Part shown: positions 20,641 through 29,682 of the stretch, piece after piece
How positions within the stretch are numbered: the stretch's first letter is position 1
Layout: each line of letters opens with the position of its first letter
Assembly: GCA_022495995.1 (NCBI GenBank)
Contig: JAFEMH010000170.1
Coordinates: 399,501-463,500 of the forward strand
Direction of reading: 5' to 3'
Length of the DNA: 64,000 nucleotides
Origin: Adenophora triphylla var. japonica
Lineage: Eukaryota; Streptophyta; Magnoliopsida; Asterales; Campanulaceae
The notes under the pieces: generated by a model
What the model was told of the DNA's origin: nothing
The model's database searches: none
What the model saw: only the letters and a program-made list of their open reading frames with translations
Translations under genes and position numbers: made by a program

Positions 20641-22443
20641 GAAGTGAAGGGGGAAGACCCGCGATTCCCTGATGAGGACATTCTAAGCATAGAAGAAAAT
20701 AAGTGGCAATTATTTTTCGATGGCGCAGCCAACAAGAGAGGGTTTGGCATCGGAATGTTATTGGTAGACCCTAACGACATCTACACTCCACTAGCAGTAC
20801 GTCTTGACTTTGATGCCACCAACAATACCGCAGAATACGAGGCTTGCATAGCGGGGCTTGAGGCAGCCCTAGAACGCAACGTGACTGAACTCGAGGTATT
20901 CGGGGATTCCCAATTGATCATCAATCAGACATTGAAGAAGTGGAGGGTCCAAGATCCAACCCTTCAAAGATACAGTGCCTACCTCCAAGAATTGGCGCAA
21001 CAATTTCAGGATGTCTCATTCCACTACCTCCCCAGAGACAAAAATCGATTTGCGGACGCATTGGACACACTTGCTTCTTTGGTCGAAACCCCTAAAGGAA
21101 AAGCAGTTAAACCCTTCAAGATAACATGACGTGCAACTCCTGCATACTGCGCCGTTATAGATCTTCACGACTGCAAAGACAAATGGTTATCCAAAGGTGC
21201 CGCTGTTGAAAACTCCGAAGGGAAACCATGGTACCACGACATTTGGTATTTCATCCTAGATGGAACCATACCACCTGAGACAGACCTGAAGACTCAGATC
21301 GCCCTTAAGAGGTTGGCTGCCAATTACGTCATCACTGCTGGCCGTCTATTCAAGAAACATTCCCAAGGAAACCTCCTTTGCGCCACCGAGGAAGAGGCCC
21401 AGGAAATAATGGACCATGTTCATCAAGGCATATGTGGAACCCACATGAGTGGAAACATGCTCGCCAAAAAGATCATCAGACAAGGGTACTTTTGGCTGAC
21501 CATGGAAGCCGACTGTACCAAAATGGTCAAGAAGTGCCACAAGTGTCAGATACACGCCAATCTTCAGCATGCACCGCCTTCCTTGCTGTACCCAATGACT
21601 TCACCTTGGCCGTTCTCTACATGGGGAATAGACGTGATTGGAAAGATCACACCCGCAGGAGCCAACGGACACTATTTCGTCCTAGTAGCCATCGACTATT
21701 TCCTACAAAGTTCTGAATGCCAGAAAGGTTGCAGAATTCATCAAGCACAACATCATCTGCCGATATGGGGTTCCACAAGAGATGATATCCGATAATGGGT
21801 CACACTTCGAAAAAGGAAACCGATCGCCTACTGACCGAGTACAAAATCACGAGACACAAGTCGTCTCCTTATAGGCCTCAAACAAATGGAGCAGTTGAAG
21901 CCGCGAACAAAACAATCGAGACTATCATCAGAAAAATGGCGATCCACTGGAAAAGATCGGCCCGACAAGCTACCATTCACACTATGGGGGTACCGCACTT
22001 CAGTCCGAACAGCTACAGGAGAAACTCCCTACGCCCTCACATTCGGGATGGAGGCTGTCTTACCGATAGAATTGGAAATACCATCACTAAGAGTTCTCCT
22101 AGAAAACCAAGTGAATGAAGTCGACTGGCTAGAAAGCAGATACGAAGAGCTAGCCCTATTGGACGAAAGAAGGTTGAAAGCGGCCGAACACACTCAGGTT
22201 TACCAAAGAAGAATGGCAAGAGCTTTCAACAAAAAGGTCAAGACAAGGAACATCGAGTAGGCGACACGGTGCTCCGTGAGCATCGTCCCGGACCTTTCAA
22301 CCCGTTAGGCAAGTGGGAACCAAGATGGATAGGACCCTACATTGTGAAGAAGATATTCTCTCGGGGAGCCCTTCAGTGGTAGACTTAGACGGAGATCAAC
22401 TACCGCCGGTCAACATGGACAAGCTCAAGAAGTACTTCGCGTG
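20620..22443 (+). pseudogene. pol: Archaeal-type RNase H and integrase of B
   Basis: 20620-21129 is one open frame with the second RNase H: WQLFFDGAANKRG, NTAEYEACIAGLEAAL, EVFGDSQLIINQ and RDKNRFADAL carry the four acidic residues. Integrase follows: HQGICGTHMSGN and CHKCQ (zinc-binding region) and GIDVIGKITPAGANG at about 21628-21672. A gap or frameshift near 21700-21790 removes part of the core, then ISDNGSHFEK-like sequence, PYRPQTNGAVEAANK, FTLWGYRTSVRTATGE, ELALLDERRLK and the C-terminal end near 22443. Confidence 0.92.
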
Positions 22444-22582
22444 ACTTGGCCCCCTAAGAACAAATCGCTCGCTAGGTTGAAAATCCCGGAAAGGACAAAC
22501 TTAGGCAAAAATTAGAGCTAGCACAAGAAAAGAAGCCCGCCGGATTGAAAACCCGAAGGGCGGTCGCAAAAGAAAGGGTGTG

Positions 22583-22620
<38 letters not shown>

Positions 22621-22926
22621 GGCCTTATCTCGCGCGAGATTACCACGGCACGGAGCCATATTTTGTCCTTTTCTCAAAAATGAACTACGTTGGACCCGAG
22701 CCTCTTGTTTAATTCTTTGTAAAAAGGAACGTAGGCAGCCTTCGGGTTCGGTCTAATCAAATAAATAAATCAAAGTTGTCCCTTTTATTAATCGAATGCG
22801 TTTCATTAATGACAATAGGGAAATCCTAACCACAACGACTAATTTGCTAAGCTAACAAACTTGAAAAAAAATAATAAAGCAGAAACAATTGATCTATCAA
22901 AGCAATCTCTTGGTACTCCTAAAGAT
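22444..22926 (+). other. Post-pol non-coding region of B
   Basis: No gene. Two copies of the conserved post-pol segment (about 22480-22530 and 22530-22585; cores ggttgaaaatcccgg and gattgaaaacccgaagggcg, the latter with CCCgaaGGG). An A-run of 33 bases at about 22586-22618. One B-family palindrome at 22625-22642 (TTATCTCGCGCGAGATTA). The compound stem-loop: ctacg 22685-22689 with cgtag 22730-22734, inner CCTCTT/AAAAGG with one mismatch, then CC/GG around ttcg. Confidence 0.7.
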
Positions 22927-24428
22927 CTAGCCTTTCATTAACTTGGTTGGCCGGCGGACATGGTCTCCACCGTCGTCGTGATTCTCCTTGCGCTTTGAGC
23001 CTCTCAAAGCAGAACATCCCTCGAGACGATTAAAGACAGATTCCGAAAATCTCTTGAAGACATGAGGCCTATCCAAAGCTTGCGTCTTTCCAGGCATTCC
23101 CTTGCCTCGCCTCTCGTACCAATCCCCATCAAGAAAATCCTGAGTTGGATCGGTTCGCACATTAGCGGGGATCGAGGCCCAGGCCTCGCTCCTTCGCAAG
23201 ATCTTGCTAGCTACAAAAGAATCTCTTAGCGGTGAAAGCCGCAAATCATCAATCTTCTCTGCACTAGGATGACCGGTATGGAGGAACCAATCCAAATATT
23301 TGTCAGACAGGAATATGCTTGCATTAAAAGTCCGAAGGTTCGACCAACGGTCCCAATTAGTTCCTTCACCCCATGCTTGAGCTAGCACCTGCGCAAACTC
23401 TACACCAATATAAGACACTACACGAGAAGCTCCTTCGAAAAGATAAGTGTCCTGGCTGGCGACCAAGCGACGGAGCACCCGCTTGGGAAAGTAAAAGGAG
23501 GAATCTCGCAAACCCGAAAGAACAACCCTGTCAAAACCCTTGGTATTGGCAACATACTTGTTCAACCTCCAATAAGGTGGACACCGAGAGAATATCGGCG
23601 GTTTCGGTCTTCGCAATCAACTCGGCCCATTCATCCCATTTGAAAGATCTTTGATCAACAACTTTCGCGTATGATATGTAAAAGGAGAATATTCCAACGG
23701 GGACCTATCAACTTGAGATGCTCCCTAAGCCAAATAGTCAACGAAGGGGACTCCCTTGAGTCATGGCGCCGATCCCTATGCGGCTCATCAAGACCATGAA
23801 GGGTCTCACCCAAGATTAGCGGAATAATGTTCCTAGAACGTTTCCTAGCACAACGAGAACAACTTCCACCGGTTGGGAATCGACCAAGCCGTCCACTGCA
23901 CGTAAACAAAACATCTCAGAAAGAGAAAGAGCCGGAAAGTTCCGCTTATGGACATGAAAAGCGTCATCATCGAATCACCGGCCAAGCGTCCCGGAAAAGA
24001 AGAGCAATCAACCCACTTGCGGTGAACCAACCCATAGCAAGTATCAAGAGGGATCCCTAACAATTCGTTCAAAGCCTCCGAATGATTCCTATGATACTTA
24101 GGAATAGCAATCTCACCAGTCAAAGGCATATCCAAGATAATGGCGAATTCCTCCACAGTAGGCACCATCTCATTCAAAGAAAAATTGAAAAGATGAATAG
24201 AGGGATCCCAAAATCGAGCGGCACCTGCAATAACTTCCAATCCGGTTGGAGGTTCTTCAAAGTGAAAAGAATTCTAAATCCGAATTCTGCGATAAACTTA
24301 TTGCGAGACCGGTTGCGAAACGACCTTACAAAATCCCTTGATGCTTGCTTGAAAGAGGCAATCACTTCAGGGGACAAAGAAAAATCATCGACAATCATGG
24401 AAGTTGGGGCAATCTCCTTGGAAGCCAT
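22927..24428 (-). pseudogene. DUF7745-type antisense gene of B
   Basis: Start at ATG 24428 (MASKEIAPTSM). Blocks in order on the minus strand: NLQPDWKLLQV; ARFWDPSIHLFNFSLNE with MVPTVEEFA (the family core); NIIPLILGETLHGLDEP; SLTIWLREHLK; a block with VVLSGLRDSSFYFP; SDKYLDWFLHTG; SEAWASIPANVRTD; and a basic C-terminus (GSKRKEN). Frame changes near 24200, 23870 and 23630 split it. It points toward pol and ends 483 bp after the integrase stop. Upstream is a palindrome pair and a TATA-like sequence (24527-24535, tataaaatc on the minus strand). Confidence 0.85.
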
Positions 24429-24589
24429 GGATCACAGGGTTGAAGAAGAAGACAAGAGTTTCACCCTAACAGGATATCTCTAGAGTTTGAAAGGCTAGAA
24501 TGAGTTATCGGCCGGACTACGGGGTGATTTTATAGGGAAAAGCTGTCAAAATCTGTTCGAAAAAGGAAGAGATTTACTGCACAGGTAGC

Positions 24590-24627
24590 GTGTCTCGTGC
24601 GAGACACCTTATCTCGCGCGAGATATA
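24590..24627. promoter_or_regulatory. B-family palindrome pair upstream of antisense DUF7745 gene
   Basis: GTGTCTCGTGCGAGACAC (about 24590-24607) and TTATCTCGCGCGAGATAT (about 24609-24627), about 160-200 bp upstream of the ATG at 24428 and about 55 bp upstream of a minus-strand TATA-like sequence. In the first copy the two outer bases differ from the usual ATATCTCG/CGAGATAT on both arms together, so the palindrome is kept. Confidence 0.65.
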
Positions 24628-24960
24628 CCTACGGCAAAGCAACGCGGTTCTACTCAAACAACAATCTAGCCCCAGGCTTGACAAAGCAAGTCTCGAAAAA
24701 CACTGCGTGTACAATTCATAACATGCAATAAAACACCATATTCGGGCTCAAAATTGCGGCTAACGGCCATCCCATTTCCGAAAAACATGGAAAGTCGAGA
24801 AAGTTAATTAACTAACTAATTAGACCTAGGATTAGGGATTAAGAAAAACCATTGTTTGTGCTACCTATGTGTTCCTAACGAGTACCGAGAAAAGAAAGAA
24901 AAAAAAAAATTATGCAGGCCATACGGCCAATATGTACGAATAATCGAGATAAAGAAAAGG
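24628..24960. other. Gap between the two antisense genes of B
   Basis: AT-rich sequence with an A-run at about 24893-24910 and no gene or repeat that I recognise. It lies 3' of the PMD gene and 5' of the DUF7745 gene on the minus strand. Terminator and promoter functions would be expected here, but I see no clear polyadenylation signal. Confidence 0.5.
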
Positions 24961-27222
24961 GGAGGGGATCACGCCATCAAGTCGCTCGAGCCGCCGGCAC
25001 CTCCGCCATCACCACCGGGGGGCTACCATCCCTCCTCGACCTCTTGGCTCCGCAAGTAGGGGTCATGGCCGAGGCCACCGTCGAGGCCGCCGAAGAAGCC
25101 TTACTGGAACGGCCTCTCGGACGGGTCCGACACAGCTCATCAACCCGGCCATCTTGGTCGCTCCACGGTTGTAATCGGCCGCGGATATGGTGACGACAAT
25201 CAAAGAAAAGAAGATGCTCGAGATGAAGTCGGACATATACACTTATATGGACGAATACGAGAAACAGTACAAACGAAACATACCGAAGAGACATCGGCGG
25301 GAGGCGGTAACCCTCGGGAATCGATCGGGAGACGGGATGTGCCCCATCGTCGGCATGCTCCCCATCATATACGTGTAGCTCGGAGGGCCGTAGTGCAGGG
25401 CAAAGGCGGAGAACCGGTAGCTGAGAGGAAGTGCTAGGGGCTGAAGAACTGAAGCGAAGCGAGAGGCGGAGCCACGAGCATGTGATCGCCTATCCCCCAC
25501 CGGGAGGGGACCCGTCAATCGAGGCGAAACTCCGCATAAGAAGCCCGGGGATCACGCAAGTCGTCGCCGCATCACCCACCAAAGACTAGCATAATCATCC
25601 TCAGGAATAGAGTGGGTGGGATACATCGACCTCGGCGGATCCGCCGGCACCACTGTATGATAGTCTACCCAGGCCATCTTTGTGGGAAGACCCGCTCACC
25701 GAGATACATGGTATCTCCCTCCAAAGATGCCCGGCATCCTCTGCATCCCGGTAGCATCCCAAGCGCGATGCACCTCTCGCTCCAACAAGGTCCAAGGATA
25801 CAGGCCCGGTCTCTCGTATTGAGGTGTCCGGCATGGCCGCGCCTCCGCCACCGTCAAAGTCCAATCCTGGTCCTCCTCCTCATCAGCGGTCCGATTCGGG
25901 TGGCTCCACCTCACGATATCCGGAAACAAAGGGGCCCGGCTCTCCAACTCAAACCTATACGGCCCAAGGACGGTGTAGCCCCATATACGCACAAGAAAAC
26001 GGAGCAGATTCGGTAAGGGAACACGAGATAGAGCATACGGACAGAAAACGAAACGAGAATCAAAGAGCATACCTCCCGAGGCATAAGAATACCCCGATAC
26101 AGTATCCTTGGTATGCCTACACGCCTCATCCATGGCGTGGTAGCGAGAAGGCCGATCCCCGGCGAGCCCCGGTCATAGCCGCTCACCTCATCCCGAGATC
26201 AACCAACAAACGTAACAACGAAAGACGAGCCGTAGAGGAATGGTTCGCAAAAATAGTCTCGAGAAAGGATATACCGAGAGGGCACCCCTCACCAACCGTC
26301 GGTATGCATATTTGGCTTCTCGGCATACTCCTCAATCGGCCTTGGGAGGAGTCAACTCAGCGCAAACCCCTTGACCTTGTTGGGAAACCAATCAAGCGCC
26401 TCCACGCCGGCTGGATTCGCGAGCTTATAATTCGGAAACTTCGGCAGGGGATCGCCAATAAATTCCAATCCCGTGATGGCCAGAAAGTCAGTCAGAGTCA
26501 TAGTCGCTTCCCCGAAGCGCAAATGGACCGTGTGGGTAGTGTCCCACCACCTCTCCCGAATAGCCTGGAGAACTTGGGGGGGTCCGCCTAATTCCCCTAA
26601 GATTGTCAACAAAAGTCAGAAGACCCGTTTGGGCCACCATATCCCGAACGCCATCAAGATCCTTGATCTTGTCCCACACCTCCTTAGCCATTTTCAGACT
26701 CCCACGACAGTTCTTAATTGGCTTATACGACTGCAAAACAGAGGAAAAACAGAGAGGGCAACATTAGAAATCATTCCATGTCAAGAAATCAATGAAATAG
26801 AAGAAAATTTTTCATTGGGGCATTTCATCGAACACTTGGCGTGCGTACAAGAAAAGCTTACCCAAGGATGTCAATCATAATCCGAATCAACCTCTCCTAC
26901 AATCCATGATGTGTAGGAGGCTCATACGCACATAATGCAACAACAAACATCCAAAGAAATGCACAAAATTAAAGCATGCAAGGGGAACCTAGTTCTAAGC
27001 ACAAACATGAACAAAGGCCATTGAGGGAATTTTTGAATTCAAGGGAAAGGGGATTCAAATCAATGCAATACAAGAAACAAGAGGTGAAGATAGAGTTCTT
27101 ACCAAGCCCTCCCGGACAGTGGTAGAGATGTGGGCGTGACTATCAAAGGTAAGATCATCGCGAGGGTAATCCTTCCCTAGAAAATAGCTACCCAAAATCG
27201 GGTTCCTTTGTTCTTGAGCCAT
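24961..27222 (-). pseudogene. Plant mobile domain (PMD) antisense gene of B, with introns
   Basis: First exon starts at ATG 27222 (MAQEQRNPILG) and ends at 27103, followed by GTAAGA. The intron ends in TTTTGCAG and exon 2 opens at 26730, giving a 372-bp intron (26731-27102). Exon 2 carries the PMD core: RERWWDTTHTVHLRFGEATM, TLTDFLAITGLEF. It ends near 26073 before GTATGC. The next exon (from about 25995) includes VRIWGYTVLGPYRFELESRAP but its acceptor is degraded, and many frame changes follow to about 24960. PMD proteins occur in host genes (MAIL/MAIN type) and in transposons; their biochemical role is unclear. This copy is non-functional. Confidence 0.8.
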
Positions 27223-27387
27223 GGATTATGGAGGAAGGAGGGATTGAGAATGGATTAGAGGGGAGAATCTCCAAGCAAATCCACGAAAAATCACAGAAAA
27301 GGCGACCTTGGCTCGAGCTAGGGAGGAAATTTTGAAAAGGATATTTTCAAAATGAGCTAGAGCTTTGTTTATATGCCCAGACGGTAC

Positions 27388-27424
27388 ATATCTCGCGCGG
27401 TATATCTTATCCCGCCGCGAGATA
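27388..27424. promoter_or_regulatory. B-family palindrome pair upstream of antisense PMD gene
   Basis: TATCTCGCGCGGTATA (about 27389-27404) and TTATCCCGCCGCGAGATAA (about 27407-27425), about 165-200 bp upstream of the ATG at 27222. A minus-strand TATA-like sequence (tataaac, about 27367-27373) lies between. Same plan as the DUF7745 promoter and the LTR. Confidence 0.6.
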
Positions 27425-27425
27425 A

Positions 27426-27645
27426 ACCTTACGGAAAAGGACAAAATTGTCCTCGACAATAAGCGTCTACGCAACGTCAAAGTTCAAAATTTTGACACAT
27501 TTACCCTTGGAAATGATAAACTAGCAAGGAAACGTGGAAAAACCGGTGCCGCAAGTCACGGAACGAGTCAAACGTGACATGCGCACAATCGCCGTGCCGG
27601 CACCGGTCGCCCAGAAAAGTGGTCCAAAGATCTACCCAATTTACA
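27426..27645. other. Spacer upstream of the PMD gene of B
   Basis: No gene or repeat recognised. It includes gtgccgcaagtcacgg and gccgtgccggcaccgg, the latter containing a GTGCCGGCAC palindrome at about 27594. Confidence 0.45.
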
Positions 27646-28110
27646 TGATTGAGCCCGAAAGGTGAATCATCAAAGAAAAGCCCGGTCCAACGCCCGAAAC
27701 GGGTGGATCGTCACCAAAAGCTCGGTCCAACGCCCAGACAGGTGGATCGTCATCAGAAAAGCTCGGTCCAACGCCCAAACAGGTGGATCGTCATCAAAGA
27801 AAAAAGCCCGGTCCAACGCCCAAACAAGTGGATCGTCAAACCAAAAGCCCGGTCCAACGCCCAAACAGGTGGATCGTCGAACCAAAAGCCCGATCCAACG
27901 CCCAAACAGGTGGATCGTCATCAGAAAAGCCCGATTCAATGCCCAAACAGGTGAATCGTCATCCCCAACAGCAAAAAGCCCGATTCGGAGCCCAGAACGG
28001 CGAATCGTCACAAAAACAACAGGACTCAGAGGACCGGACAGGTAAGCCTTTGTTTTCTAACATATTTCCCGCAGGTTCGGAGCCCAGACAGGCGAATCTT
28101 CAGACAGGCA
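27646..28110 (+). repeat. Hairpin tandem array in 3' UTR of B
   Basis: About ten units of 40-55 bp, each with a middle close to acgcccaaacagg between complementary arms. Arms: GGTCCA/TGGATC (several, one G:U), GATCCA/TGGATC (about 27892), GATTCA/TGAATC (27932-27957), GATTCG/CGAATC (27982-28006), GGTTCG/CGAATC (28074-28098). Arms change together while the middle stays similar. The apparent long frames in this region come from the repeat and are not genes. Confidence 0.85.
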
Positions 28111-28230
28111 GGTATATTCTGAATTGGGTCTTGATTTGATTCCTCAGTATGAATTTACCTTTTCAAAAACAAAATCTTCGCAATTTTCAAATGATTTTCA
28201 AAATACCTAAAGCAACCTTTTCGTGTTTTG

Positions 28231-28297
28231 GAGTCGAACTACGTTATGGTCTGATTCTCCGATAGAGATACGTAGGCAGCCGTGCGGCACGACCATC
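28231..28297 (+). other. Compound stem-loop next to 3' LTR of B
   Basis: ctacg 28239-28243 with cgtag 28271-28275; inner TCTC 28256-28259 with GAGA 28265-28268; followed by CGTGC/GCACG at about 28281-28291. It lies 72 bp upstream of the 3' LTR. The sequence differs from the A, D and E copies at nearly all stem positions but keeps the pairing. Confidence 0.7.
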
Positions 28298-28356
28298 CCG
28301 ATGTTCAGAATGATGTCTTTTCTATCGTCGACATGACTTCTTTCATAAGACTTGTC

Positions 28357-28368
28357 GCCGAGGGGCTC
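28357..28368 (+). other. Purine tract of B
   Basis: GCCGAGGGGCTC directly before the TG of the 3' LTR, identical to the tract of A and nearly identical to those of D and E although the LTRs differ. Confidence 0.75.
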
Positions 28369-29379
28369 TGTAGACACCCCATTCTGAACACATCGGATCA
28401 TACTTATACCACTCTAAGTCTCGCTTTGAGTCAAGAAGTAGAAATCCACCATTTCGTCATGTTTCGTTAAAGTTTTGACTAACTACCGTTAGTTTGGGAC
28501 TAAAGCGCATACGAGATAACGAGGAAAGGACAAAAGCTGTCCCAGGAGCAATATCTCGCCGCGAGATGGCGTGTCTCGCGCGAGATATCTCCCTCTGCGG
28601 TGCGGACGACGGTTCCCTCGTCGATTTCAACCTCTTTCGGGATAAAACTTTATCTCTCAGGCCAACCAATGGGAGAGGAGGTCTAGAACCATCGATAGGG
28701 TTTTAACTCTCCACTTCTTCATATCCAACCTCTATAAATACTTGGTGACTTCCAAGGCTCAAGGAGGTCGGAGGTCGAAAATCCCAAACCGCGAATTTAC
28801 ACAACACACACACATTTTGTCGTTTTCTTTCCCTGAAAGAATCCCTCAAAATCACCCTAAAACTCACCTCATAGTTTGTTTGTCAACCTTGTTGATAAAC
28901 AAGCATCAACCTCCAAATCAAGGACCAAGGCGAAGCTCTGTCCGTGTGAAGGGTCGACTCTAAACTTGAGTCGAAACTGCCCAAATCACCTCACGCAAGG
29001 TAATTCCTAATCTTCCTTCTAATTGATTGTTAGAGTGGTATAAGTCCATAGAATCTAGGATCGGCCTAGAGCCTCTCCAAATCATGGAGACGGTCTCGAA
29101 GCAATCGATTCTACATTCCGTTTGACCTCGTCAAATGGACCTTTATTTGTAGTATTTGGATTCGTTTTTTACTTCTTCTTTTGAAAAACCTCTCTTTTCT
29201 TTAGCAAGACCGATCTCCGGATTGGGTGAAATGGATGCCTTCTAAACCTACCCATTTCATAACCTAAGCCCCAAACTCAAATCTCTTTCAAATGGTTTTT
29301 CTATGTTTCCAATCAAATAATATAGGTGGCGACTCATAAAAATAAAAAAGAATCAGAATTTCTTTCTCACAACGCTACA
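28369..29379 (+). repeat. 3' LTR of B (1011 bp)
   Basis: Matches 13525-14538 along its full length. Palindrome pair at 28551-28588 and TATA box at 28733-28740. The right end CTACA is followed by the target duplication GCAGG and then protease sequence of A. Confidence 0.97.
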
Positions 29380-29384
29380 GCAGG
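29380..29384. repeat. Target-site duplication of B, right copy (GCAGG)
   Basis: Identical to 13520-13524. Confidence 0.95.
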
Positions 29385-29682
29385 AAGCACGTTCATGGCC
29401 GACTCATTGTCTACCAACACATGGGGAATTCGATGCCCCTCCAAGGGTACAGTGATGTGTAGAGACTCATTATGATTTGGACCATAAGCAGGCAAATCCA
29501 AGTCTGTAAAAGTGATGATGTTCCCGTACTGTGCAGTTCCAATCAGTTGACAGGCCTCATCTGGAGTGGCGTTGACAGACACCTTGGTCTTGGACAGAGC
29601 CTCTTCCAACTTTAGTTTTTGGGGGGTAGGAGGATGTAAGCAGAGACCATAAAGAGATATCAGCCTGGGTTCTCTTTAACTA
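29380..29682 (-). pseudogene. pol: Protease 5' part of A, cut by B
   Basis: On the minus strand this follows gag in the same frame through a TAG at 29680-29682. That codon is CAG (Gln, DPxLTQLK) in B and D, so it is a C-to-T nonsense change. A frame change follows near 29600. Then come GTAQYGNIITFTDLDLPAYG and the active-site region VLVDNESAMNVLP, where the residue normally Gly after the catalytic Asp is Asn and the next is Glu. Element B is inserted a few bases after NVLP; the rest of protease is at 13524 and below. Confidence 0.88.

Larger units (their letters stand above)
13525..29379 (+). mobile_element. Element B: complete-length Tat/Ogre-type retrotransposon nested in A
   Basis: 15.9 kb bounded by two LTRs of about 1.01 kb and a 5-bp duplication (GCAGG). 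Order: LTR, Arg primer site, leader, gag, pro, RT-RNase H, archaeal RNase H, integrase (all plus strand), then antisense DUF7745 (24428-22927) and antisense PMD (27222 to about 24960), a hairpin array, the compound stem-loop, purine tract, LTR. Many frameshifts and stops, so inactive. About 20 LTR differences by eye (about 2%). B is distinguished from A, D and E by its LTR sequence (starts TGTAGACACC) and its own palindrome family built on CTCGCGCGAG. Confidence 0.96.

Noticed and set aside
27662..28139. Overlapping repeat-rich open frames in all three plus-strand frames
   Set aside because: By-product of the B tandem array, with frames changing at unit boundaries.
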